Below, one piece after another: positions 1 to 6,777 of a stretch of 10,010 bases of DNA. The translations under genes were made by a program, and so were the position numbers. Source of the DNA: Yoonia sp. (GTDB lineage: Bacteria > Pseudomonadota > Alphaproteobacteria > Rhodobacterales > Rhodobacteraceae); assembly GCA_028822885.1 (NCBI GenBank), contig JAPKCP010000114.1:1-10010 (forward strand), written 5' to 3'. Each line of letters begins with the position of its first letter. Position 1 is the stretch's first letter. The notes beneath the pieces are model-generated. The model ran no database searches. It was not told where the DNA came from and saw only the letters and a list, made by a program, of their open reading frames with translations.

Positions 1-2469
1 CAGCAAGTCCAAGACATGGTCGACCGCGTCATGGCTTTGCCCGAAGGAACACGCGGCTATCTGCTCGCCCCAATTGTCCGGGACCGTAAGGGCGAGTATC
101 GCAAAGAATTCTTAGAACTTCGTAAATCTGGCTTCCAACGCGTGAAGGTTGATGGCGAATTCTATGAACTTGATGAACCGCCTACGCTCGACAAAAAATT
201 CCGCCATGACATCGACGTTGTTGTTGATCGGATCGTTGTGCGTGAAGGGCTTGAAACACGGCTCGCGGACTCTTTCCGCACTGCCCTAGACCTTGCAGAT
301 GGTATCACTGTCCTTGAAACGGCTCCGGCAGAGGGTGAATCTGAACGCATTACATTTTCTGAAAACTTCGCCTGCCCAGTGTCAGGTTTCACGATTCCAG
401 AAATTGAACCGCGCCTATTTTCATTCAATGCACCCTTTGGAGCCTGCCCAAAATGCGACGGCTTAGGGGTAGAACTGTTTTTTGACGAAGGCCTTGTTGT
501 CCCAGACGTCACCTTAAAAATTGAAGACGGCGCGCTGGCACCATGGCGCAAAGGTAAATCACCTTATTTCCTCCAGACAATTGAAGCGATTGCAAAGCAC
601 TACGGCTTCAAGAAAAATGCCCGTTGGAAGGAACTTGACCCTGCAGTGCAAGAGGTGTTTTTGCGCGGCTCTGGCAAAGAAGAAATCAACTTTCGCTACG
701 ACGAAGGTGGTCGGGTGTACCAAGTCAAACGGGTGTTTGAAGGCGTCATTCCCAACATGGAACGCCGCTACCGTGAGACAGATAGCAACTGGATTCGCGA
801 AGAGTTTGAGCAATATCAAAATAATAGGTCATGCGGCTCATGTGGTGGCTATCGTCTCCGCGAAGAGGCGTTGGCTGTGCGCATCGGTGACCATCACGTC
901 GGTAAAATCGTGCAGCTGTCCATCAAAGAAGCCTATGCATGGTGCCAAGCTGTCCCTGAAAGCCTGAGCGCACAGAAGAATGAAATCGCCAAGGCGATTC
1001 TCAAGGAAATTCGCGAACGGCTAGGATTTCTGAATAACGTCGGCCTCGATTATCTGTCACTTTCGCGCAATTCCGGTACGCTTTCGGGTGGTGAAAGCCA
1101 GCGGATCAGACTTGCATCGCAGATTGGGTCTGGCCTCACGGGCGTGCTTTATGTCCTCGATGAGCCGTCCATTGGCCTGCACCAACGCGACAATGACCGC
1201 CTTTTGACGACCCTCAAAAACCTACGTGACCAAGGGAACACGGTCATTGTTGTTGAACACGATGAGGAAGCAATCCGAGAAGCCGATTACGTCTTTGACA
1301 TCGGCCCTGGGGCAGGGGTGCATGGTGGGCGTGTCGTATCACAAGGCCTACCAGCAGACATCATGGCCGACCCGAATTCGATTACGGGTCAATACCTTAC
1401 TGGTGCACGTCGCATTGAAATCCCAAGGATTCGCCGCAAAGGCTCGGGCAAGAAACTGACCGTGGTGAAAGCGACTGGTAATAACCTGCAAAACGTCACG
1501 GTCGACTTTCCGCTTGGTCAGTTTGTTTGCGTCACCGGTGTGTCCGGTGGTGGTAAATCCACGCTGACGATTGAGACGTTGTTCAAGAACGCATCGCAAA
1601 AGCTTAATGGCGCCCGCAAAGCGCCTGCGCCTTGCGAAACGATAAAGGGGTTTGAACACCTCGACAAAGTCATCGACATTGACCAGCGCCCTATTGGGCG
1701 AACACCGCGATCGAACCCTGCGACTTATACCGGGGCGTTCACGCCGATCCGCGACTGGTTCGCGAACTTGCCAGAATCCAAGGCACGCGGTTACAAACCC
1801 GGTCGGTTCTCGTTCAACGTTAAGGGCGGGCGCTGCGAGGCCTGCCAAGGTGATGGCGTCATCAAGATTGAGATGCACTTCTTGCCCGACGTGTATGTTG
1901 AATGCGAAACCTGCAAAGGCGCACGTTACAATCGCGAGACGCTAGAGATCAAATTCAAGGGTAAGAGCATCGCAGATGTCCTTGATATGACAGTAGAAGA
2001 TGCGCAAACCTTCTTTACTGCTGTTCCATCAATCCGCGAAAAAATGGACGCGTTGATGCGTGTTGGCCTTGGCTACATCAAGGTCGGGCAGCAGGCTACG
2101 ACGCTGTCTGGTGGTGAGGCGCAGCGCGTTAAATTGTCCAAAGAACTTGCGCGGCGATCAACTGGTCGCACGCTTTATATCCTTGATGAGCCAACGACTG
2201 GATTGCATTTTGAGGACGTCCGAAAGCTGCTCGAGGTGCTTCATGAATTGGTGGATCAGGGCAACTCAGTTGTCGTGATCGAACACAATCTTGACGTGAT
2301 TAAAACGGCAGATCACATCATCGACATCGGTCCAGAAGGCGGTGACGGTGGTGGGCGAATTGTGGCAAAAGGAACGCCAGAACACGTAGCAGAGGTGGTA
2401 GAAAGCCACACAGGTCGCTATCTGAAAGACATGTTGGCCTCCAAAGGAAAAACGGTGGCCGCCGAATAG
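1..2469 (+). CDS. uvrA: UvrABC system protein A (excinuclease ABC subunit A), 5'-truncated by the window edge
   Basis: This is the damage-recognition ATPase of nucleotide excision repair, which loads UvrB onto lesions in the cytoplasm. The frame is open from base 1, and the first ATG (base 16) is internal; from comparison with remembered E. coli UvrA, roughly 130 N-terminal residues, including the first Walker A, lie outside the window. Numbering from the Met at base 16: a zinc-binding insertion at C120-C147 (C-x2-S, then C-x2-C); a CGSC motif near 273; ABC signature LSGGESQ at 356 and Walker B YVLDEP at 379 of the first ATPase; Walker [10 protein letters not shown] at 508; the second zinc module C607-x2-C610 ... 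C630-x2-C633; signature LSGGEAQ at 697 and Walker B YILDEP at 721. The C-terminus is complete, ending at TAG. The frame is intact with no frameshift. The one oddity is Ser123 in place of the second Cys of the first zinc module. The exported GIN-type gene follows after 11 bases. Identification is essentially certain. Confidence 0.98.
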   Translation, partial: QQVQDMVDRVMALPEGTRGYLLAPIVRDRKGEYRKEFLELRKSGFQRVKVDGEFYELDEPPTLDKKFRHDIDVVVDRIVVREGLETRLADSFRTALDLADGITVLETAPAEGESERITFSENFACPVSGFTIPEIEPRLFSFNAPFGACPKCDGLGVELFFDEGLVVPDVTLKIEDGALAPWRKGKSPYFLQTIEAIAKHYGFKKNARWKELDPAVQEVFLRGSGKEEINFRYDEGGRVYQVKRVFEGVIPNMERRYRETDSNWIREEFEQYQNNRSCGSCGGYRLREEALAVRIGDHHVGKIVQLSIKEAYAWCQAVPESLSAQKNEIAKAILKEIRERLGFLNNVGLDYLSLSRNSGTLSGGESQRIRLASQIGSGLTGVLYVLDEPSIGLHQRDNDRLLTTLKNLRDQGNTVIVVEHDEEAIREADYVFDIGPGAGVHGGRVVSQGLPADIMADPNSITGQYLTGARRIEIPRIRRKGSGKKLTVVKATGNNLQNVTVDFPLGQFVCVTGVSGGGKSTLTIETLFKNASQKLNGARKAPAPCETIKGFEHLDKVIDIDQRPIGRTPRSNPATYTGAFTPIRDWFANLPESKARGYKPGRFSFNVKGGRCEACQGDGVIKIEMHFLPDVYVECETCKGARYNRETLEIKFKGKSIADVLDMTVEDAQTFFTAVPSIREKMDALMRVGLGYIKVGQQATTLSGGEAQRVKLSKELARRSTGRTLYILDEPTTGLHFEDVRKLLEVLHELVDQGNSVVVIEHNLDVIKTADHIIDIGPEGGDGGGRIVAKGTPEHVAEVVESHTGRYLKDMLASKGKTVAAE

Positions 2470-2480
2470 GGACGAACTGA

Positions 2481-3158
2481 ATGATCACGCGCAGCGCCAT
2501 AGTGGCATTTTTGTTAGCGGGGCCTGCGCTGGCTCAGGAAAAAGTGTTCGACTTCAACGGGATCACTAACATCGAGGTCCGCAATGGCATCACCGTGAAC
2601 ATAATCCAAGGTGACACGCAGTCCATTGTTGGCACGGCCCGCTCTGGGAATGTCGAAAATTTCCGACTGCAAAGATTCGGCGACTGGCTTGCTGTTAACC
2701 GCAACACCCGCTGGTTCATTTTCCCCTACGGACGGCAGGACGACTTGGTCTTGACGGTCACAGTGCCAGACATTCGCGCCCTGAAGGCTTATGATGCGGC
2801 TTCTGTCACAGCTGCTGGCTTCACTGGCGACCGCATCCGCGCTGAGGCGCTTGACGGCGGCACGATCACGCTGACAGATCTCAGTTTCGCTGAGGTTAGC
2901 GTTTATGCGACGGATGAAGGCAAGCTGACTGTGACTGGTATCTGCGACCTACTGGATGCGGAGGCGATCACATCTGCGCATGTCGATGCGGCTAAATTGG
3001 CTTGTATAGATGTCAAAGCCACCACCCTCTCGGACGGTTCCATAACCGCATCTGCCAGCAGTCTGGTCACCTTTGATGACAGCGCAGGCGGGACGATTAC
3101 GCTCTCAGGCGGGGCGCAAATTGTTGATGCTCTCCCCGAAACCGAAACGGAAGATTAG
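2481..3158 (+). CDS. Exported GIN-domain (DUF2807-like) beta-helix protein
   Basis: This 225-residue protein starts with a clear signal peptide: residues 1-18, Arg4, a hydrophobic core and a GPALA-QE cleavage site. The mature part resembles the 'head GIN' domain (DUF2807): an opening 'FDFNGITNIEVRNGITVNI' pattern (about 23-41), an L-x-V stretch ending in a 'TVTVPDIRALKAYDAASV' block (about 92-109), then repeating short strands rich in Thr, Ser, Ala and Asp that suggest right-handed beta-helix rungs to about 215, and an acidic tail (ETETED). Two cysteines, C155 and C175, are 20 residues apart in this region. The family is exported in Gram-negatives and its biochemical role is not established; a periplasmic or surface-associated location is inferred. 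It starts 11 bases after the uvrA stop with only a weak Shine-Dalgarno (AGGGA, 2468-2472), so read-through from uvrA is plausible. No functional tie to DNA repair is visible. The gene is convergent with mmsB. Confidence 0.75.
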   Translation: MITRSAIVAFLLAGPALAQEKVFDFNGITNIEVRNGITVNIIQGDTQSIVGTARSGNVENFRLQRFGDWLAVNRNTRWFIFPYGRQDDLVLTVTVPDIRALKAYDAASVTAAGFTGDRIRAEALDGGTITLTDLSFAEVSVYATDEGKLTVTGICDLLDAEAITSAHVDAAKLACIDVKATTLSDGSITASASSLVTFDDSAGGTITLSGGAQIVDALPETETED

Positions 3159-3207
3159 ACTACGCCTCTCGCCCTTCATTTCGCCAAAACAACTCAAATC
3201 TGCTCTC

Positions 3208-4083
3208 TCAACCCTCACCACGCCCGCGTTTTTCAAACCGGGGCAACATCGCTGAGAAATCTTGCCCCAGTCCATCTTCGACCTCAACAAATTGCTGGTA
3301 GAGTTTGGTTGCTGCTGCACCCATCGGGGTATCTGCATCAGCTGCCAGAGCCGCCATTTGGGACAACCGCAGGTCTTTGAGCATGAGATCGGCAGCAAAA
3401 CCGGGTTTGTAATCATTATCAGCGGGGCTTTGCGGGCCAACACCGGGGGCAGGACAATAGGCATTCATCGACCAAGAGTACCCAGACGATGTGCTGACGA
3501 CATCAAACATGGCTTGCCGATCAAGGCCAAGTTTATCTGCAAGAACAAAAGCTTCGCAGGTGGCAATCATCGTGACGCCCAAGATCATGTTGTTACAAAT
3601 TTTTGCGGCTTGCCCATTGCCGGATGGCCCACAATGAACGGCTTTCTGCCCCATAATCTCAAATAGCGGGTTTACGGCGGCAAATCCGGCCTCTGACCCG
3701 CCAGCCATAAACGTCAGAGTGCCATTGGTTGCGCCACCAATCCCGCCAGAAACGGGAGCGTCCACGGCGAGCAAACCCACTGCAATTGCTGCCTCAGCCA
3801 CAGCACGTGCGCTTTCTACATCCACGGTTGAGCAATCAAGGTGGACTGCGCCCGCTTTCATTGCAGCGTGAATGTCCTTGGCGACAGCGCGCAAAATTTC
3901 ACCATTTGGCAGCATGGTGATCACAACATCTGCATCTTTGGCTGCTGCGACTGCCGTGTCTGCAAGAGACAGACCGCTAGGCTTGGCGACGGTGTCGTAC
4001 CCGATGACAGCGTGGCCAGTTGCCGATAGGTTCGCGGCCATCGGGCCACCCATGTTGCCCAAGCCGATAAAGCCAATCTTCAT
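3208..4083 (-). CDS. mmsB: 3-hydroxyisobutyrate dehydrogenase
   Basis: This NAD-dependent beta-hydroxyacid dehydrogenase (291 aa, normal for the family) oxidises 3-hydroxyisobutyrate to methylmalonate semialdehyde in valine degradation. It shows the N-terminal Rossmann signature FIGLGNMGGPMAANL (5-19), the substrate-binding block DAPVSGGIGGA (108-118) and the catalytic-lysine motif GNGQAAKICNN with Lys161. The all-alpha C-terminal domain, containing a YKPGFAADLMLKDL stretch (225-238), is complete. A strong GGAGG lies 8 bases before the ATG, inside the end of the upstream hydrolase gene, which fixes the start; only 3 bases separate that stop from this ATG. It is the last gene of the valine cluster and converges on the GIN-domain gene with a 49-bp gap in which I see no convincing hairpin terminator. 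A related family member (for example tartronate semialdehyde reductase) is possible by sequence alone, but the neighbours make the MmsB role very likely. Confidence 0.95.
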   Translation of the reverse strand: MKIGFIGLGNMGGPMAANLSATGHAVIGYDTVAKPSGLSLADTAVAAAKDADVVITMLPNGEILRAVAKDIHAAMKAGAVHLDCSTVDVESARAVAEAAIAVGLLAVDAPVSGGIGGATNGTLTFMAGGSEAGFAAVNPLFEIMGQKAVHCGPSGNGQAAKICNNMILGVTMIATCEAFVLADKLGLDRQAMFDVVSTSSGYSWSMNAYCPAPGVGPQSPADNDYKPGFAADLMLKDLRLSQMAALAADADTPMGAAATKLYQQFVEVEDGLGQDFSAMLPRFEKRGRGEG

Positions 4084-4086
4084 ATC

Positions 4087-5115
4087 TTAATCCTCCCAAA
4101 TCAGGGCGTCTGCGCCCAACGGTGCGGTCATGTAAGCGACGTCGCTGCTTTTGACGTCTGCGATTGTTTTGTGCTGCCATGCAGGTTTGCGGTCACGATC
4201 AATGATCGCCGCACGAATGCCTTCGATAAAGTCGCCATGCTCTGCTGATCGGAAAGTATAGCGGAATTCGTGACCTAAGGCTTCTTCGATGGTCGGGCTT
4301 TCACGTACCGCTCCAATCATCGCGACAGTGACGCACACGGCAAGCGGTGCATTTCGCTGCACCTTCTTGGTGGCATCAATCAACGCATCAGTCGTTGCGC
4401 GCTCTAGCGCTGCAAAGATATCCGTAGCACCAAACGTGGCATCAATTTCGGGTTGAATTTTTGCAAGCTTACTTGGTGGTAAGTCGCCAACTGCGTCTGC
4501 GATCAGGTCGACATCACCTGTTTCACTCAATTGAATCTTTAAAACGTCCCAAGCCGTTTCTGGCACGAAGCTGTCCGCAAAACCCGCATAGATCGCGTCA
4601 GCGGCGTCCATGCGCGTCCCTGTCAGCCCCAGATATTCCCCCATATGTCCGGGAGCCTTAGCGAGGATCATTGAGCCGCCGACATCAGGTACCAATCCGA
4701 TAGTCACTTCCGGCATCGCGATCTGTGATGTATGCCCAACAATTCTGTGCTTACCGTGGCACCCAACGCCAACACCGCCGCCCATCGTAAACCCTTGCAA
4801 AAAGCTAATAACTGGTTTGGCATATTTGTAAATTTTGCGATTCAGCCGATATTCGTCGCGCCAAAATCGCTGGCCATAGCCAAAGTCGCCAGCCTTACCG
4901 GTGGCATACATTTCAGCGATGTCGCCACCGGCACAAAAGCCTTTGTCACCTGCGCCGTCTATGATCACCAATTGTACGGCGCTATCGCTACGCCAAGCAT
5001 CGAGAGCATTTTCAATCGCCAGCAACATGTCCCACGTCAGCGCATTCACAGCCTTCGGTCGGTTCAAAGTAATGCGACCGGCAACCCCGTCGATGCGGAT
5101 TAAAATATCGCTCAT
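4087..5115 (-). CDS. 3-hydroxyisobutyryl-CoA hydrolase (enoyl-CoA hydratase/isomerase family)
   Basis: This crotonase-fold protein (342 aa) is predicted to hydrolyse 3-hydroxyisobutyryl-CoA to free 3-hydroxyisobutyrate and CoA in valine catabolism. Oxyanion-hole blocks are GFCAGGDI (59-66) and GFTMGGGVGVG (108-118). The motif MPEVTIGLVPDVGG (134-147) places Glu136 and Asp144 where hydrolases of this type carry their acidic pair. The long C-terminal part with HGDFIEGIRAAIIDRDRKPAW (293-313) is typical of HIBCH and absent from ordinary 260-residue enoyl-CoA hydratases. The frame stays open upstream to 5349, but that extension is antisense-like sequence inside the dehydrogenase gene with no homology. 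The ATG at 5115 gives the canonical N-terminus MSDILIRIDG and overlaps the upstream TGA as ATGA. No Shine-Dalgarno is seen before it, so translational coupling is inferred. It is followed by mmsB after 3 bases. Confidence 0.93.
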   Translation of the reverse strand: MSDILIRIDGVAGRITLNRPKAVNALTWDMLLAIENALDAWRSDSAVQLVIIDGAGDKGFCAGGDIAEMYATGKAGDFGYGQRFWRDEYRLNRKIYKYAKPVISFLQGFTMGGGVGVGCHGKHRIVGHTSQIAMPEVTIGLVPDVGGSMILAKAPGHMGEYLGLTGTRMDAADAIYAGFADSFVPETAWDVLKIQLSETGDVDLIADAVGDLPPSKLAKIQPEIDATFGATDIFAALERATTDALIDATKKVQRNAPLAVCVTVAMIGAVRESPTIEEALGHEFRYTFRSAEHGDFIEGIRAAIIDRDRKPAWQHKTIADVKSSDVAYMTAPLGADALIWED

Positions 5116-6251
5116 TTGGATAGCAAATGCCGAGCGGTCAGCACCCGCATAATCTCGTTTGTGCCTTCCAAAATCTGATGAACCCTCAAATCCCGCACGA
5201 TTTTCTCGATCCCGTAGTCCGCAAGATATCCGTATCCGCCATGGAGCTGCAAACATTGGTCTGCAACGCGACTGCCCACTTCGGTGACATACTTTTTGGC
5301 CATCGCACAAAACGCGGATGCGTCTGGTGTTTTGTTGTCCAGTTTCCATGCTGCTTGGCGCAGGAAAACCCGGGCAGATTGCATCTCAATCTCCATATCG
5401 GCAAGCCGGAACTGGAGGCCCTGAAACTGGTCAATCGTCTTTCCAAATGCCTTGCGTTCACCCATGTATTTGACCGTCTGATCAAGGGCCGCTTGGGCTG
5501 CACCAAGTGAGCAGGCCGCGATGTTCAGGCGGCCCCCATCAAGGCCCATCATCGCATAGGTAAAGCCTTTGCCCTCTTCGCCGAGCAATCCAGTGCTGGG
5601 AATATTGCAGTCATCCAATTGCACTTGGCGGGTGGGTTGCGACCGCCAGCCCATTTTGTCTTCTAGGCCACCAAATGAAAGACCGTCAGTTCCGTCTTCA
5701 ATGTAGAAGGTGCTTACTCCTTTGGCCCCATCCTCACCCGTGCGGGCCATCACGATGTAAGCGTCGGAATACCCGCCACCAGAGATGAACGCTTTGGTTC
5801 CGGTCAATGCATAGCCTTCGTTGGTCCGTGTGGCTTTGGTTTTCAATGCCGCTGCATCTGACCCTGATCCGGGCTCGGTTAGGCAATAGGACAGGATCGT
5901 TTCCATCGTTAATGCTTTGGGTAAAACGTCTGTCTTCATTGCATCTGAGCCAAAACTGTCGATCATTCGGGCGCACATATTATGGATGGATAGAAAGGCT
6001 GCAACTGATGCGCATGACTGTGACAACGCTTCAAACACCAGCGTTGCATCCAGTCGGGACAAGCCCGATCCACCACTTTCTTCTGAAACGTAAAGACCAC
6101 CAAAGCCAAGCTCTGCGATCTGGGTCCATAGCTGTTTGGGTATGTCCCCGTCAGCGTCCCATTGACGGGCGAAGGGCGCGATGTTTTCCGCCCCAAAGGC
6201 CTGCGCCATATCAAAAATGGCGGTCTGTTCTTCGCTTAAGGCAAAGTCCAT
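5112..6251 (-). CDS. Isobutyryl-CoA dehydrogenase-like acyl-CoA dehydrogenase
   Basis: This FAD-dependent acyl-CoA dehydrogenase (379 aa from the chosen start) would oxidise isobutyryl-CoA to methacrylyl-CoA, passing electrons to ETF in the cytoplasm. The N-terminal helical domain begins FALSEEQTAIFDMAQAFGAENIAPFARQWD. The flavin/substrate motif is CLTEPGSGSDAAALKT, followed by LTGTKAFISGGG. The C-terminal half carries MGERKAFGKTIDQFQGLQF, QCLQLHGGYGYLADYGIEKIVRDLR and ILEGTNEIMR, whose Glu (residue 362 from this start) sits at the usual catalytic-base position of short-chain members. There are two candidate ATGs, at 6257 and 6251. GGAGG abuts the first with only an A between, but is 7 bases from the second, so the start at 6251 is preferred. 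The stop overlaps the hydrolase start by 4 bases. Placement among valine-pathway genes favours isobutyryl-CoA as substrate; 2-methylbutyryl-CoA or another short acyl-CoA cannot be excluded from sequence. Confidence 0.93.
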   Translation of the reverse strand: MDFALSEEQTAIFDMAQAFGAENIAPFARQWDADGDIPKQLWTQIAELGFGGLYVSEESGGSGLSRLDATLVFEALSQSCASVAAFLSIHNMCARMIDSFGSDAMKTDVLPKALTMETILSYCLTEPGSGSDAAALKTKATRTNEGYALTGTKAFISGGGYSDAYIVMARTGEDGAKGVSTFYIEDGTDGLSFGGLEDKMGWRSQPTRQVQLDDCNIPSTGLLGEEGKGFTYAMMGLDGGRLNIAACSLGAAQAALDQTVKYMGERKAFGKTIDQFQGLQFRLADMEIEMQSARVFLRQAAWKLDNKTPDASAFCAMAKKYVTEVGSRVADQCLQLHGGYGYLADYGIEKIVRDLRVHQILEGTNEIMRVLTARHLLSK

Positions 6252-6270
6252 GTGCATTCCTCCCCAGAAC

Positions 6271-6284
6271 TGAACGCTTGTTCA
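6271..6284. promoter_or_regulatory. TGAAC-N4-GTTCA dyad upstream of the acyl-CoA dehydrogenase gene
   Basis: A perfect 5-bp inverted repeat (TGAAC GCTT GTTCA) lies 20-33 bases before the preferred dehydrogenase start. On the minus strand a TTGACA hexamer occurs at 6318-6313 and a TAGTAT hexamer at 6290-6285, but they are 22 bases apart, too far for a standard promoter pair, so no promoter is called with confidence. The size and symmetry would suit a TetR-type or similar repressor acting close to the transcription start. This is inference; no such regulator gene is in the window. Confidence 0.4.
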
Positions 6285-6343
6285 ATACTAGGGTGCCGTG
6301 TCGCCCGGACGTTGTCAAAATGAAAACGCCCGGGGGTTGTGAA

Positions 6344-6694
6344 TTAGTTGGTGATAGTGATGGAAGCGGTCATGTTTCCGTGCGGGCGGCAGCGATAATT
6401 GAACGATCCTGCACTTGCAAACGTCAGCGACGCGGATGCGCCAGTTGACAGAAGACCTGTGTCAAATGCGTTGTTGGCGGATTCCCATGCGCTGTGCTTT
6501 GCGCTGTCTTGGTTGACCCACATGACTGTGTCACCAGCCTTGATGCTCAGGTTCGCTGGTGTGAAGGCAAAATCTTTGATCACAACAGTGTGGGTTGTCG
6601 CGTGGCCATCTGCATGGGCGACAGTGGCTGCCAAAGGCAGGGCCAAAGAAGCAGCAGCAAGACGCAGGGCGGAACGGCGTGTCATAAGTGTCAT
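6344..6694 (-). CDS. Exported amicyanin/plastocyanin-like type-1 copper protein (cupredoxin)
   Basis: This small blue-copper electron carrier (116 aa) has a leader resembling a Tat signal: TRRSALRLAAASLALPLAATVAHA, with Arg6-Arg7 and a cleavage site after AHA (about residue 28). The mature domain of about 88 residues has the plastocyanin/pseudoazurin layout: VVIKDFAFTPANLSIKAGDTVMWVNQDSAKHS with ligand His67, and YRCRPHGNM with Cys102, His105 and Met108. The C-x2-H-x2-M spacing is the short ligand loop known from amicyanin. A periplasmic location and electron transfer are inferred; the partner is unknown, and no amine dehydrogenase or other periplasmic redox gene is nearby. AAAGGA 7 bases before the ATG at 6694 supports that start; a second in-frame ATG three codons later arises from a 9-bp tandem repeat. 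The gene lies between mmsA and the dehydrogenase gene, co-directional with both, behind a strong hairpin. Confidence 0.9.
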   Translation of the reverse strand: MTLMTRRSALRLAAASLALPLAATVAHADGHATTHTVVIKDFAFTPANLSIKAGDTVMWVNQDSAKHSAWESANNAFDTGLLSTGASASLTFASAGSFNYRCRPHGNMTASITITN

Positions 6695-6698
6695 AAGT
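6679..6698. repeat. 9-bp tandem duplication at the cupredoxin start codon
   Basis: On the minus strand TTATGACAC occurs twice in immediate tandem (plus strand GTGTCATAA at 6679-6687 and 6688-6696), with two further matching bases. It creates two in-frame ATGs and the peptide start M-T-L-M-T. Only the upstream ATG is correctly spaced from the AAAGGA ribosome-binding site. Confidence 0.8.
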
Positions 6699-6777
6699 AA
6701 ATCCTTTGTTAAAACGTATACGGTAAGCCACGAATGGCTTCCCGTATAGTTTCAATAAAAATGAAAAAAGATTTACT
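6696..6777. repeat. Outer inverted repeat AGTAAATC ... GATTTACT enclosing the hairpin
   Basis: AGTAAATC at 6696-6703 is matched by its exact reverse complement GATTTACT at 6770-6777. Similarity continues inward for several more bases (CTTTGTT against TTTTTTC when aligned). With the inner hairpin, most of the 82-bp mmsA-cupredoxin junction is a nested, imperfect palindrome. One arm overlaps the mmsA stop codon and the other sits 1-8 bases before the cupredoxin ATG. AT-rich arms make chance a real possibility. Confidence 0.5.
6712..6752 (-). terminator. Long UUCG-loop hairpin after mmsA (terminator or attenuator)
   Basis: Plus-strand TATACGGTAAGCCA (6717-6730) and TGGCTTCCCGTATA (6735-6748) pair over 13 of 14 positions around a CGAA loop. 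Read as mmsA mRNA the loop is UUCG. The stem extends with AAAC/GTTT (6712-6715 and 6749-6752) past one bulged base. In the mmsA direction it is followed by a short TTTT run (6714-6711), so a moderate intrinsic terminator is likely. It ends 17 bases before the cupredoxin ATG, leaving no room for a separate promoter after it, so partial read-through or a role as a stabilising 5'-UTR structure is also possible. Confidence 0.65.

Noticed and set aside
1348..1878. 176-residue open frame on the minus strand opposite uvrA.
   Set aside because: It is fully covered by highly conserved uvrA sequence and lacks any family signature.
3159..3207. Bidirectional terminator between the convergent GIN-domain and mmsB genes.
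   Set aside because: I looked for a stem-loop with a T-run on both strands and found none convincing.
5116..5349. In-frame N-terminal extension of the hydrolase (78 extra residues from an ATG at 5349).
   Set aside because: It lies wholly inside the dehydrogenase coding region in another frame, has no homology to crotonases, and the canonical MSDILIRIDG start is at 5115.
6285..6318. Sigma-70 promoter for the dehydrogenase gene using TTGACA and TAGTAT on the minus strand.
   Set aside because: The spacing is 22 bases, beyond the usual 16-19, and no good -10 is found at the right distance.
6318..6340. Possible terminator after the cupredoxin gene (CCCGGG followed by TTTTCATTTT on the minus strand).
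   Set aside because: CCCGGG is self-complementary without a loop, so it cannot form a terminator hairpin; the CGCCCGG copies at 6302 and 6327 are direct, not inverted.
5807..6448. 213-residue open frame on the plus strand opposite the dehydrogenase and cupredoxin genes.
   Set aside because: It spans two real minus-strand genes and their gap, has no recognisable motif, and is rich in Arg, Ser and Pro as expected for a shadow frame.
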